A DNA stretch of 64,000 nucleotides, taken from the NCBI GenBank assembly GCA_947627765.1, contig CANQXA010000005.1, positions 1-64,000 of the forward strand, read 5' to 3'. Origin of the DNA: an uncultured Clostridia bacterium (GTDB taxonomy: Bacteria > Bacillota > Clostridia > Christensenellales > Borkfalkiaceae). Under the pieces are notes generated by a model, which was not told where the DNA came from, did not search any database, and saw only the letters and a list, made by a program, of their open reading frames with translations. This document shows positions 12,601 to 19,178 of this stretch, one piece after another (position 1 is the stretch's first letter; the number at the start of each line of letters is the position of its first letter). The position numbers were made by a program, and so were the translations under genes.

Positions 12601-12884
12601 CGGGCTTCTTTGGTATTGGAGCCAGTGCTGGATCGCCTAAAACCGCCAAGTGTACTGTCAAAATCGACGGTAATCAAGTCGGCGTTCCCGAAGTGACCTG
12701 CTCGGGAGCTGAAAAGGGTGATACATCGCGTCCCGCGCCTGTCACTGACTCGGAAACTTATTATCTCAAACCCGGGCAGTCGTACGAGATAACAGTATCT
12801 AGGGGAGAAGGGACATTATCCGACACTGCGAGCGGTACGGCGGAAGCGGGTAAGGACATCAACGTTACTGTCACCAACATCTAA
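660..12884 (+). CDS. Giant surface lipoprotein with many MBG-type Ig-like repeats
   Basis: A 4074-residue exported protein. I chose the ATG at 660 over earlier in-frame starts because GGAGG lies just upstream and the protein then begins with a lipoprotein signal peptide (MKKK, hydrophobic core, GFGC lipobox, Cys at about residue 27). An InlB-like repeat near the N-terminus is followed by a long array of MBG (mostly bacterial Ig-like) domains. Early repeats carry a 'YGD/YGN' signature and later ones a 'YNG/YDG' signature, each of about 75-90 residues and often opening with 'AKA.LTV'. Residues around 3300-3680 look like a glycine- and asparagine-rich beta-helix, and the last 400 contain InlB B-repeat-like units ('FTGWY'). 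There is no sortase motif or C-terminal TM, so anchoring is by the N-terminal lipid. Likely a long adhesin or stalk; the ligand is unknown. Long internal near-identical DNA blocks indicate recent repeat amplification. Confidence 0.85.
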   Translation: MKKKLWLALMLVLTVGLFASVGFGCSFTYHEDTYTVTFMNGTEVYSTQKALYGDAVVFPETPPEKEADDNFTYSFRGWNLTGHEADSLVTEYVVTDPVTFYAVFTAEDVETDDGRILVTFRDGLTGDLVSSQRVYPGEDAAAPEIPEHEHYFFFDYSSEFTNITARTEIILLFHKLSYPVYLHFLDKVQLNEVEYEEEIELPASVNQLEGISSPFTFDGNWFYDPAFTQPFEKGTEMSDVDVHLYARIGIRLTGASIGAGDLIYGGDDDFVYVTGLGHPEGLEYSYEWQGSLGGKQLPAGTEAQYRLRDAGAYELQVNVTATYEYTDSEGKQQSLSTSQMVYRDTAHTPKEPLITVDKATLTARFTIDPASVTMVYGDGLPALTAVYEGFQYDDGEDLIALSYIYKNTTLGKTFTEKLPRGSYEITAAIEELANYDFGPQDSNLFYGAGGQNGYLGCTILPKPLDVSFEVDDYTYGTGFSNHYHIDFAESSASGVLAGAGGSPFAYGETASVLGDPLFDVDGTRYHEETIPVGSHGVSLVGFDGDNQNYELHDAEDGHFLVAKRTMSVKIVATGCVYGNAPTYSFELVDVIEEDLEKFSVSAYSFTKSGVYFNAARRFTAGDYVVTAEKSAIKDSDNFKNYDLKEVVSAEFTVEKAPLTISASLTETELTYGTLPAPKRVFQGLIPEDTASDGSPVSGVMSATGSFVYSDGDRSLGSTMPRNVGSFTVSLTGYAAANYEITYGEPVSFKINPKALKLTVHLASYELTYGAKPAALSALSETPQGATFRGGILYEGLIASDTVGSVFGSNVPSIAYFFGGERASEFHASETPYTAGVNYDSSAAPNYAIEIVTKTFTVKPRTLYIGLSLQSLRDGVYYYGDTVRPVFSYQKEGYDGFYGSEQSTYTAGAYLTLDGENSSGQFAAKTYTLGIVLPNAGEGTWFEKDYDVTYWYESELKTLEIAPKPITFDVTASDVVYGNRPAPAYGSPEFAYGETFESVFGAINYIYAREDNEPVEGYHVGKYTVTLELKAANYAITVNGGKFQVTPKDLTVAAQVDGLKNGNSVYGDTLTPALSYEGFIGGEEAELTKGAKIVYRKGEADFTEQLTVGTYTVAVTGLEGLTDYAVSYTYNGASSLSFTVEKKPLTVTVSIEEKFTYGDPIAPNEAAFDGFVYEDSFKSVFGGTIDYSYAREDEKPVEGYHVGDYRLTAALNEAENYEVTINYGSSSARYCAFQVAKKSLTVTVTVNEEAEETLAYGEAYTPAVTFEGFIDGEETKLTAEKAFTFNGNSSYAKLGVGEYTVKVTNLGDLSDYEVTYQNATLHIEKKQIAVTVTQGDLVYGNKPAPTHSDPELAYEETFETVFGAPSYIYARTDGEDFEGYHVGEYTVTLKLEAANYAVTVTSDDFKVTQKGLAVTLHVNGEASAALTYGDEYKFTASFDGFVIGESAPEAGKYTFLVDKSSSYEKLGYKDGSYELTVQGLEELLPDYALTYTNATFTVAKKALIVTAPDAQNGTYGNSFSWNGVTVSEGVYGDAISVSYTISSDHEDSISALKDIKQAGSYTVTYAVSATRDGKDVLANYALTSSGSFSITIAKATVTAPTKIESKTYNGENQTADVSVPSASHYTVKENKGGTNAGDYDVVLALTDARNYRWADRSGDDESAEYKLAFTITKLILTVSETATKTIGSGWSSSTLTLSDPKFELVGTLKLKDPKLEGATTRSYSLNGTDLSGDFEWTEPYKVTLNGEDVTANITLSYAITITITNYKLDVTVGGNSFTYDGTSHSVTFTVKDSDDSVGFTVEIFKGGKSVGNSFTNVADGGNYTYTITPTDSAKYDKMEGLSFTLTIAKAKLTVTNPKDVSATYNGENHFAKVTEVKGVNGSPIGEFTVTYSKNGTESYGEAFELINVADSGKVYYKVSAGDNYEEANGSYTVTIAKATVTVPEIASKTYNGENQTAAVPGDSLYQVTKNEGGTDAGKYSVTLTLKDSANYRWADKSGDQESAPLTLTFEITKGTNAFTETQADNKELTYNGSAQTVAFNATSKFGTPQITSYTFDGGGSQNGAPTYQNAGTYVVTYTVPADGGNYDAISATFTVTIAKAVLTVKEKSGVNKIYDGKSHTGDEYVEIGKIQGTDELTFNYTVEGGKTIQNADSYTITVSTANPNYTFEGSTDSYPFTIEKATLTVKWTVTGKTYDGTTYTEGNLVTVTGVCKGEKDVYSFNVTYPKTVSNETIHNAGTYTLTLTLTDTTNYTFGSSMLQNTFVISKAQLAKPTADTQSFTYQKDSAHAFVIKGFAEETMTMSGSDLSQTNAGNYSVTVSIEDKTNYEWIGGAQEDVTFDWSIAKAEVAAPSAPASKQYNGTLQKSGLTDGDHYTVSEDGGTDAGTYDVTLTLKDSANYRWADKSGDQESAPLTLTFKITKGTNAFTKEQADNDALTYNGGAQNVEFNATSTFGTPQITSYTFNGGASQDGAPTYQNAGTYVVTYTVPADGGNYDAISATFTVTIAKAVLTVTKPEDVNEPYNGENHFAGVPEDNIKGLYSGDSATVTYRKGENGDYSDTLTIKNVSDGGTVYYKVSAGDNYEEATGSYTVTITKAPLKVEEAGGVDKTYDGESHGPETYVNVTGQVGSDDLQLSYTVKDGKTIQNAGSYKITVSTANPNYTFEGSKNYYEFTIAKAVLNVSEKSGKKVYDGNPHTGDKYVEFDGIQGTDKLTFNYTVEDEKGGKTIQDVGEYKIIVSLKADNEANKNYEFVTNSCTIIIEKGQATIDTSALKFDGFTSTGDNAYSAEYRGTAYTVDWSEATANFGTVTVTNVELKNANTYTVTLSVAGTDNYDGAEITYTITITPKELMVEWTVTGKTYDPNATYTEGNLVTVKGVCGDDKDVYSFNVTYPETVSNETIHNAGTYTLTLKLNNTTNYVFAEDAELTNTFVIAKAQLTKPTADTRTFTYNENAQTYTLGGFDDTTMKTEGAALTQTNAGDYKFTVVLSDKTNYEWKEGGQEDLTFTWSIAKAKLEGLPEGVEVPKVADQVNWYGKTLKDIKLGENWYWKKPDSELTWNNGKEFSYDVVYNTDRRNYEDYSDPTTTIVTFTTVRTKLSLTIPKNILEGGLEMDYPDFVDNKQNAIYEAFKDNYTLTGKNRSDGINAEEMDYLYHLWKGGPFSLNTPFADGKIYGGTYLLLYRFSLDGDNPYYEWEDTGFEELDIALMLKIKSVEYDGKLYTIEDALHEATSGTITVKYNTAFAYPEVREEFGVYSDDSYYTLRAGVTLLLPYGADDTKGNFYLETHDNPTLNSNYKPVKYLTLAIPSGINVSNLGIITVGAVTGANNTTTAPVGGISAGYSEIQLDGTLDSSGTLNVYGNIVGAGMINATAGTVRERFEIYDWPGGRAAAGRFVGNNTVNATKFVGGYTESNPNEFPFEQYRLQAINGPILNVSYGANYLGNVRIYTGEVATSVGTLPPRLSIIDMTIVTKTGDSNDGLFRLKEGSTFSKQVVGGREQITIKGGTDVGVASIHMVIGHVEAVVIKGDLEVNMDSSMVKFPISSCIDLKFDGGTTSLPYGYELMGSAGTNGTGATVKLINGANVKMTNTADGIIGYEGSEITVGANSTLTVEGTFGSAVKGEDGARIIVDTGATLSASGYIGGDGGVTISGLDCVCSFTGNPLPIEFTLVNHDNTVSAAAGTWYYEKDRWVTTSTAKTFNYTIQYHNEGGADLPNDQRSARYYDVAEYTVERLDKVPAAREFYRFTGWYMDSKCEKPFESWKATPNATLDVYAGWEKITYIIEYHVAGAGSDPQGMPTETTWYDGKDNISLNPLTSNNDSGNPLTFGGWYFDSGYTQSVTIDGNVLIDEEAIRSHAYENRFGEYVIDVYAYFSDLNQDYEITYDLALGESGYDISFTAPTGLKIKIGGTLTAEMLPTDSALTQYDTNPTQQYYFDGWLVNGKKVEAGTEILGSDIVDGKLTLTANWVKKVKLNVTLTAQGTAGSAGFFGIGASAGSPKTAKCTVKIDGNQVGVPEVTCSGAEKGDTSRPAPVTDSETYYLKPGQSYEITVSRGEGTLSDTASGTAEAGKDINVTVTNI
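6580..8190 (+). repeat. 390-bp internal duplication within the giant gene
   Basis: Positions 6580-6969 align without gaps to 7801-8190, an offset of 1221 bp, with only scattered differences. Each copy covers the end of one Ig-like repeat and all of the next. A second pair, about 7198-7400 and 9206-9410, is also close. Such blocks allow homologous expansion and contraction of the array. Confidence 0.8.
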
Positions 12885-12896
12885 ACCCTAACCCCC

Positions 12897-12934
12897 ATCT
12901 ACCCCCTCCCCTGCGGGCAGGGGAGGGGGTAGAT
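12897..12934. terminator. Long C/G-rich inverted repeat after the giant gene
   Basis: A perfect 18-bp inverted repeat (12897-12914 with 12917-12934), purine-rich on one arm. No T-tract follows, so it may be a REP-like intergenic element as much as a terminator. Confidence 0.55.
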
Positions 12935-12943
12935 AGGCGGAAG

Positions 12944-12981
12944 CGTAAAGTCTAAACCGTAAAGTCTAAACCGTAAAGTCT
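12944..12981. repeat. 14-bp tandem direct repeat
   Basis: CGTAAAGTCTAAAC is present twice in tandem, plus a third partial copy CGTAAAGTCT. It sits between the inverted repeat and the ABC gene cluster, where it could act as a regulatory or slippage-prone site. Confidence 0.6.
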
Positions 12982-13028
12982 TATCGGTAAACGTCGTAAC
13001 GGTCACAAACGAAAAAAAGGAGAAGAAT

Positions 13029-13067
13029 ATGACATACTTATCAGATAGAAGGAGGAAGGTCTTGTGA
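13029..13067 (+). CDS. Possible 12-codon leader peptide coupled to the ABC ATPase gene
   Basis: An ATG at 13029 sits three bases after AAGGAGAAG and opens a 12-codon frame (MTYLSDRRRKVL). Its TGA (13065-13067) overlaps the GTG start of the ABC ATPase in a GTGA arrangement. This would couple the two translations. The frame is short enough to be chance. Confidence 0.35.
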   Translation: MTYLSDRRRKVL

Positions 13068-13807
13068 AAGGTCCCGAAGAAGTGCTGAGGATCCGCGGGC
13101 TCTATAAAAAGTACGCGAAAAACGCCGATTGGGCGGTGAAAAATGTCTCGTTCAACTGCTATGCGGGCGAGATCGTGGGTCTGTTGGGTCATAACGGCGC
13201 AGGTAAGAGCACGACGCTGAAATGTCTCGAAGGGATGTTGCCCTATGAACGGGGCGAGATCTCCATTTGCGGGTACGACATCAAGCGTCAGCCGATGGAC
13301 GCCAAACGCAACATGGGGTTCGTGACGGACAACCACGCCGTCTTTTTGAAGATGACGGGGATCCAATACGTTACGTTCATGGCGGACGTCTACAAGGTGC
13401 CCGAAGATCTCAGGGTCCGCCGCCTTGCGCAACTCGAGAGCGTGTTTCAGCTCGGGGACGCGATCAACAATTTGGTCTCCTCGTATTCGCACGGGATGCG
13501 GCAGAAGGTCTGTATGATGGGCTCGCTCATTCATCACCCGAAGCTGTGGATCCTCGACGAGCCGATGACGGGTCTCGACCCGCGGACGATGCGCGCGGTG
13601 CAGGACTTCATGCGGAAATACGCGTCGATGGGGAACAGCATCATTTTCTCATCGCACGCGCTCAACACGGTCGCGCACCTGTGCGACCGTGTGGTGCTGA
13701 TCCGCAAGGGGAAGCAGATCAACGACATCAACGTGAAACACATCATTGCGATGAACCCGAATTTCGATTTCGAGGAGTATTTCCTGAGCCATGAAGGACA
13801 AGATTGA
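13064..13807 (+). CDS. ABC transporter ATP-binding protein
   Basis: A 247-residue ABC ATPase, full length for the family. The GTG start at 13064 is set by GGAGGAAGG six bases upstream. Walker A is GHNGAGKST, the signature region is YSHGMRQK (SHGMR in place of LSGGQ, common in ABC-2 exporters), and Walker B is LWILDEP followed by the D-loop. It belongs to the ABC-2 exporter type (CcmA/NatA-like). It overlaps the downstream permease gene by 17 nt, and that gene in turn overlaps an exported protein gene, so the three form one transcriptional unit. The substrate is unknown; the surface protein may be cargo or partner. Confidence 0.9.
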   Translation: MKGPEEVLRIRGLYKKYAKNADWAVKNVSFNCYAGEIVGLLGHNGAGKSTTLKCLEGMLPYERGEISICGYDIKRQPMDAKRNMGFVTDNHAVFLKMTGIQYVTFMADVYKVPEDLRVRRLAQLESVFQLGDAINNLVSSYSHGMRQKVCMMGSLIHHPKLWILDEPMTGLDPRTMRAVQDFMRKYASMGNSIIFSSHALNTVAHLCDRVVLIRKGKQINDINVKHIIAMNPNFDFEEYFLSHEGQD

Positions 13808-15515
13808 TTTTTCTCTGGTAAAGACGCTGCTCGGGAAACAGCGGGATGAGCGGCGGTCGGCGTACCGGAAGGGGAATTTCGACGCCGTCGGCTTCTTTTT
13901 GCGGCTGATTCTCGTCGCGCTCTTTGTGGCGGTGTTTGTGATCTTCTTCGGAAGATTCATGAGCATCTACTTTTCCATCCGCACGCGGGGACTTTTGAAC
14001 GTGAGGGACCGTCTCTATGAGGCGCTGACGGTCTCCTATATGGTGATCGTGATCTCGCTGACGGTCGGAGGGGTCGGCTCGATGATCCGCGAACTCTTCC
14101 TCGCCGACGACATCAAGCTGTTTTCGGCGATGCCGGTGGGGCCGCGGTCTCTCTTCGTGGCGAAGCTCATCTCCATCTACCGCAAACAGCTCCTGCTCTC
14201 CATCGTGACGGTGCTCGCGGTGAACATTACGGTCTATTTGAACGTTCCCGCAGAGGCGATGGGCTACCTGATGCCCAAGGGTCCGTGGTTTTATTGGGGC
14301 ATGACGGTCCTCTTCTGTTTCGTACTGCCGATGGTCTCCATCGCGATCGCCTCCCTTCTCGCCCTGCCCTACTATGCGATCCGCCAATTTTTACAGAACC
14401 GTTACGCGCTGATGTTTATCATCGTGACGGCGCTCACCGCGCTCGCGTTTTACGCCTATGCCGTCGTACTCGGGGCGGTGAAGGAGATGTTGCTCGGCGA
14501 CGATCTCAAATACTTCTTCAATGAGAGCGTGATGCACGGGATCGGGGTCGCCGTCTACTATCTTGTCCCGGGCAAGTGGCTGGCGCGCTTCCTTTTGAAC
14601 CGCGGAATGTTGGAGAACGGGCTCCTGATGCTCGCCGTGCTGATCGTCTGCGCGGTCATTGCGCTTCTCATCATCCGTTCCATCATGGTGCGTGCGCTCC
14701 AAGCGCGGATCTCGGGCGGCGCGCATTTCATGTACCCCAAGCGTTACATCGGCGATCCGCGCCCGCAGTTCGGCGCCCTGATCCGCAAGGAATTCGTGCA
14801 GATCTTCCGCACGCCCTCCTATATGTTCTCCTACTTCTCCATCGCGGTCATTATGCCGCTCATGGTGTACTTCTGTATGGAAGTGGCGTCGTCGCTGGTC
14901 ACCAAGCTGATCGGCTACAATTTCAACCTCGAGCTCGCGCTCTTTTTGACCCTGCTCTTCTCGGCGCTGACCAACGTCTTCTGCTCGACGAACATCAGCC
15001 GCGAGGGACCGATGTTCTACTCGGTGAAGGCGCTCCCCGTGAGTTACCGTCAGGTGATCTCCTCGAAGATCGTCTTCTGCCTGTTCGTCTCGCTCGCCTC
15101 CGAATTCATCACCGCCGTCGTGCTCTTCGGCGCGGGATACGTTCCCGTTTCCGCGGCGGCGTTCGTCTTCCTCATCGGCGTGGTATTCAGTTTCGCGCAG
15201 ATCTGTTTCGCCACCCGTTACGACTTCAACCACGCCCGTTTCTCGACCGAAGACGACGGCGAGATCAAGGAATCGGGCAGTACGGTGAGTACGATCATCG
15301 TGCTCGGGATGCTTCTCGCCTTTTTGATCGGGGGCTCGGTGCTTCTCATCAAGCTGCTCTACACCCTCCGTTCGGCGGGCGCTTCCTCGGCGGGTTATCT
15401 GACCTATGCGATCGTCGGCGGCATTACGCTGGTCGCGACGGCGCTTTCCTGTTTCTATCTCGTGTTCCGCCTTCGTAGGAAATACTACGAATTCAGCGGG
15501 GGAGGTCTGATGTGA
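13791..15515 (+). CDS. ABC-2 type permease, large putative exporter subunit
   Basis: A 574-residue membrane protein starting inside the end of the ATPase gene. Hydrophobic segments lie near residues 32-55, 78-100, 118-150, 160-200, 205-230, 270-300, 345-400 and 435-560, so it has at least ten membrane spans. The central hydrophilic segment contains the 'IRKEF' motif often seen before the second half of ABC-2 permeases, which suggests a two-half architecture. It forms the membrane channel for the ATPase encoded just upstream. The stop codon overlaps the GTG of the next gene. Confidence 0.8.
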   Translation: MKDKIDFSLVKTLLGKQRDERRSAYRKGNFDAVGFFLRLILVALFVAVFVIFFGRFMSIYFSIRTRGLLNVRDRLYEALTVSYMVIVISLTVGGVGSMIRELFLADDIKLFSAMPVGPRSLFVAKLISIYRKQLLLSIVTVLAVNITVYLNVPAEAMGYLMPKGPWFYWGMTVLFCFVLPMVSIAIASLLALPYYAIRQFLQNRYALMFIIVTALTALAFYAYAVVLGAVKEMLLGDDLKYFFNESVMHGIGVAVYYLVPGKWLARFLLNRGMLENGLLMLAVLIVCAVIALLIIRSIMVRALQARISGGAHFMYPKRYIGDPRPQFGALIRKEFVQIFRTPSYMFSYFSIAVIMPLMVYFCMEVASSLVTKLIGYNFNLELALFLTLLFSALTNVFCSTNISREGPMFYSVKALPVSYRQVISSKIVFCLFVSLASEFITAVVLFGAGYVPVSAAAFVFLIGVVFSFAQICFATRYDFNHARFSTEDDGEIKESGSTVSTIIVLGMLLAFLIGGSVLLIKLLYTLRSAGASSAGYLTYAIVGGITLVATALSCFYLVFRLRRKYYEFSGGGLM

Positions 15516-18500
15516 GAAAAAATGTGATTGCTTTGATGCTCGTCCTTCCGCTTCTCTTTGTCTTTATCGTCTTCTCTTGGGTCAACGTGGCGAGCCTCGG
15601 GGTCAAGATCTCCGCAAGCGGCATTGCCATTCTGAATAAACCCGCGGGCAACACGTTCGTCATCGACCTTGCCAAGGAGGACGAATACGCGCTCGACGTG
15701 CAGATCACGCCCAACAACGCGACGAACAAGGAGTACGACGTCACCTACGAGCCCGTCGAGGGCGCGGAGTTCGCCGACGTGTGGGTCGATACCGAAACGG
15801 GTGTGATCAACGCGGCTTCCCGCGGCATGGCGCGCATCGTCGTCAAGAGCCGCGACGGCGGCTTTCTCGACAGCGTCAACGTCCTCGTCGATTCCACAAA
15901 ACCCTACGATTTCGACTTCGGGCTCTTCGCCTACGACGTCGATACCCACACCGCGGCGGGGGAGAACGTCGCCGCGTGGAGCGAAGAGGAGGAGATGTAC
16001 AGCGGCCGCGTGCCCATCGGCCGTTACGCCTATTCGACGCAACTCATCCCCACGGGCTTTACCAGCCCCCTCCTCCGCCCCTCCGAGGGCAACGAAAACC
16101 GCATCATCTTCGATGAAGGCACGGGCACCGTCCTCTTCCCCTTCGAGGGAAGGGTGGAGTTCGACGTCGTCATCGAAAACGGCGTCATCAAGAACGGCGT
16201 GATCGGCGATCTCGTCAAACACGTCCGCCTCGACTGCTTCTGGGATCCCGATTCCCTCCTGCTCGTCAACGCGAGCGAGCAGACGAACCAGACCGTCCAC
16301 ATCGCCTACATCGACGAAGACGAAGAGGAACAGGAGCAAGCGTCCACCTTCCTCTATATCCAGACGGGCGGCAGCGTCCCCGTTGTGACGCCGCAAGGCA
16401 CGCTCGCGGCGCTCGATCCCACGTTCGGCGAAAACGGTTTGCTCGCCATGGGGACGGGAAGCTATCTCGCGCGGATCCTCTTCCGCGAGGGCGCGCATGA
16501 GACCAATCCCGTCGTCACCGTCACCGCAGACGGCGTCCGCCGCAGGGTGGAATTCGAGTTCTCCGCATACAGTTTCTCACTGCGCACCGACGCAACGGGA
16601 TTCATCACCGAGGACGAGGACGGCAACGAGCTCGAAGTCCCCGAGGCGACCCTTCTCTTCGAAAAGCCCACCGCGTTCTACACCTATTCCCCGATGCTCT
16701 CGAACGGCATCGAGTACATTTGGGACGTGACGACGGCGACGGGCGCGCCCATGATCCTCGAAAACGAGGACGACATCGTCTACCGGCACCATGTCGATGA
16801 GACGACGGGCGCGGAGAACACCGCGGTGTGCGAAGTCACCTCCAATATGGACCGCGTCACCTTCGTCCTCCGCGTGCAGGCCGCCCACAGGATGGCGGAC
16901 GGCACCCTCAAACCCTACACCTCCATCATGCCCGCGCGCGTGCTGGTCACCGTCGTACGGCAGGTCACGCGGGTGACCATAAACCACGAGACCTTCTCCT
17001 CCGCCGAGACGGGCAGTCTTGCGCGCCGCGCGACCCTCGCGGGCAGACGGTACGAGGGGACCTCGATGGAGATCGTCACCAACTCCTTCCGTCCCAATCT
17101 CGACAGGACGGGAACCGCCGCGGGCGATGAGACCCCGGGCTACACCGTCACCGCGTACGACGTTGTCAACTCCTTCGGGCAGGCGAGCGTGAGTTACGTC
17201 AAATTCCGTATCACCGCCGCGACTGACGAACAGGGCAACGTAGTCGATCCCGACGACATCGCCACCGTGGACGAGGACTACGGCACGGTCACGCCGAAGC
17301 GCTATGCCGCGGGGACCGTCACGCTCAGCGTCCGCTGGACGGGCGGCGCGGACTTCGGCGAAGAGGGCGCCGTCGAGGCGAAGCTCGTCTTCGACATCGT
17401 GGGATACGCCGTGCAGGTGCGCACGAGCAGACAGCTCTTTGCCGCGACGGAGGCGGACAGCGCCGTCGTGCTCGCGTCCGACGTCATGCTCGGCACCGAA
17501 GACGACGGGATCACCCCCCTTCCCGAGGGCGACAGGCGGAGCATCCTCGAGAACAACCGTCTCAAATCCACCTATAACATCGAATGGTATAAGAACCGCG
17601 GCATGGAAGAGCGGGCGTATGTCAACTATGTGCTCGGCATCACCAACAACTTCTACGGCAACGGCTACACCGTCAACGCCGAATATTTCACCAATGTGAA
17701 GGATGGCTCGGGCGTACCCACCTTCTTCCGCGGCCCGCTCTACTTCGTCCGCTTTGCGGAGTCCGCTTCGGTCGCCGCGCAGGACAACATCGCGTTCCTC
17801 GTCAAGGAGTCGGACGTCACCGTCTACAACACCGTCCTGCTCGGATGCAACGATAAGTCGCTCGAAAACGAGAGCGGGGAATACGACCTCACCAAGCTCA
17901 ACAACGTGGGCACGACCCTTGAGATCAACGCCAACAACGTGCGTATTCTGAACTGCCGCGTGCGCAACGGCAGAAACGTCGTGCGCGTGTACGGCGGCAA
18001 TTCCGACCCGTCCTCCCAGAGGTGGGGCTATATGCGCGAGACCCTCGGCAACCGCGGCTCGGTAGACAACGAGCGGATCGTCGTCACGGTGGACGGCTGT
18101 GTGATCTCGCAGGGCAGGGAGTTCCTCCTGAAAGTGGGCTCCAACCGCGCCCTCCGCGCAAGCAGCGCCCTCTCCCGCTTGGATCCGACCGCGCAAGCCG
18201 ATTCCGCCAACTGCGTGGAGCCCAACCTGCTCGACCGCTCCAACAATCCCTATCCCAACCCTTCAAGCGCCCATCCCGACGCCAACGAACAGCTCTTGCA
18301 GGACGAGTACTTCTATTCGATGTACGTCATGACGGACATCACCTTGAAGGACAGCGTGCTCGAGACGAGCGGCCTCTTCACGGTGGGGATGGAGTCCAAC
18401 TTCGCGGGTATGGCGCTCTATCGGGATTCCCAACTCGGCAGTGAGTTGGATATCCAAGGCATCAGCGGCTGGGAGGGCACGGGCGGCACTTCCTATCCCG

Positions 18501-19030
18501 CGATCCTCCGCCTCGTGGGGGACGTCCGCCTCTACGATTGGAAGGACCTCAATCTCGTGGACAGCAGTACCTTGATCTCCGTCGACATCAACAGCGGCAA
18601 CAGCAATCTCGCCTGGCTCCAACTCAACATCAGGGATATGATCCGCTTCGTCTGCACCCACAGTACCGATTACAACGACCTCATCACCGACGAGGCGGGC
18701 AACATCTACGACTTTGCGAACGCCGGGGGCGAGCCCTATGTGCACGGCGGGATCGCGTTCTACGGCGGCGGCAAGAACTATTCGCTTCTCGATACCTCGC
18801 GGCTCAACGGGAATCTGCAATTCGCCCATCCCTATTTCATCAATATCGACATTCTGACGAACGGCGAAGACGACGACACCGCACTGCAAGGCTACGCCCT
18901 TCCGCTCGCCGCGGGCACGCAGGATTTCCGCTTCTATATGTACGGCGCGGGCAGTGAAAACAGCTACCAAAAACAGCTCCAAGACATGAGCTCCAAGTAC
19001 GAAGGCGTCACGCCGCTCTCCCCGTTCTGA
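15512..19030 (+). CDS. Exported 1172-residue surface protein with Ig-like and beta-helix regions
   Basis: The GTG at 15512, after GGAGGT, overlaps the upstream stop by four bases. A short basic start is followed by one strong hydrophobic segment (about residues 5-25), a signal anchor or uncleaved signal. Residues 30-130 resemble a Big_2-type Ig-like domain ('LDVQITPNNATNKEY', 'GVINAASRGMARIVV'), and more beta-rich repeats follow to about residue 700. Residues 760-900 and onward have the short-strand pattern of a right-handed parallel beta-helix ('NNVRILNCRVRNGRN'). There are no catalytic motifs and no C-terminal anchor. Coupling to the ABC pair suggests the transporter and this protein act together at the envelope. 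I do not recognise the family. Confidence 0.75.
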   Translation: MRKNVIALMLVLPLLFVFIVFSWVNVASLGVKISASGIAILNKPAGNTFVIDLAKEDEYALDVQITPNNATNKEYDVTYEPVEGAEFADVWVDTETGVINAASRGMARIVVKSRDGGFLDSVNVLVDSTKPYDFDFGLFAYDVDTHTAAGENVAAWSEEEEMYSGRVPIGRYAYSTQLIPTGFTSPLLRPSEGNENRIIFDEGTGTVLFPFEGRVEFDVVIENGVIKNGVIGDLVKHVRLDCFWDPDSLLLVNASEQTNQTVHIAYIDEDEEEQEQASTFLYIQTGGSVPVVTPQGTLAALDPTFGENGLLAMGTGSYLARILFREGAHETNPVVTVTADGVRRRVEFEFSAYSFSLRTDATGFITEDEDGNELEVPEATLLFEKPTAFYTYSPMLSNGIEYIWDVTTATGAPMILENEDDIVYRHHVDETTGAENTAVCEVTSNMDRVTFVLRVQAAHRMADGTLKPYTSIMPARVLVTVVRQVTRVTINHETFSSAETGSLARRATLAGRRYEGTSMEIVTNSFRPNLDRTGTAAGDETPGYTVTAYDVVNSFGQASVSYVKFRITAATDEQGNVVDPDDIATVDEDYGTVTPKRYAAGTVTLSVRWTGGADFGEEGAVEAKLVFDIVGYAVQVRTSRQLFAATEADSAVVLASDVMLGTEDDGITPLPEGDRRSILENNRLKSTYNIEWYKNRGMEERAYVNYVLGITNNFYGNGYTVNAEYFTNVKDGSGVPTFFRGPLYFVRFAESASVAAQDNIAFLVKESDVTVYNTVLLGCNDKSLENESGEYDLTKLNNVGTTLEINANNVRILNCRVRNGRNVVRVYGGNSDPSSQRWGYMRETLGNRGSVDNERIVVTVDGCVISQGREFLLKVGSNRALRASSALSRLDPTAQADSANCVEPNLLDRSNNPYPNPSSAHPDANEQLLQDEYFYSMYVMTDITLKDSVLETSGLFTVGMESNFAGMALYRDSQLGSELDIQGISGWEGTGGTSYPAILRLVGDVRLYDWKDLNLVDSSTLISVDINSGNSNLAWLQLNIRDMIRFVCTHSTDYNDLITDEAGNIYDFANAGGEPYVHGGIAFYGGGKNYSLLDTSRLNGNLQFAHPYFINIDILTNGEDDDTALQGYALPLAAGTQDFRFYMYGAGSENSYQKQLQDMSSKYEGVTPLSPF

Positions 19031-19050
19031 TCGCTTTGACCGCTCTTTCG

Positions 19051-19090
19051 GGCGGCGCCGCGCGGACCCGCGCGGCGCCGCCTTTCTATT
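19051..19090 (+). terminator. Intrinsic terminator of the ABC/surface-protein operon
   Basis: A perfect 14-bp GC stem (19051-19064 with 19069-19082), a 4-nt loop, then TTTCTATTTTT. Confidence 0.9.
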
Positions 19091-19105
19091 TTTGCACCGC
19101 TTCTT

Positions 19106-19127
19106 TCGGACATGGTACCCCCGTTTT
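19106..19127 (-). repeat. Dispersed CCATGTCCGA motif, copy 3
   Basis: The minus strand reads AAAACGGGG-GTA-CCATGTCCGA, matching the copies at 59-80 and 163-184. It lies between the terminator and the ArsR-gene promoter. Confidence 0.55.
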
Positions 19128-19178
19128 TTGCGAAAAGAGCAAAACCGTGCGGCGAAGAAAAAATGGACGGGGGAGCGC

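Noticed and set aside
12899-13537. Minus-strand frame opposite the ABC ATPase
   Set aside because: Lies antisense to a clear ABC ATPase gene and starts in it; ends in a GC-rich inverted repeat.
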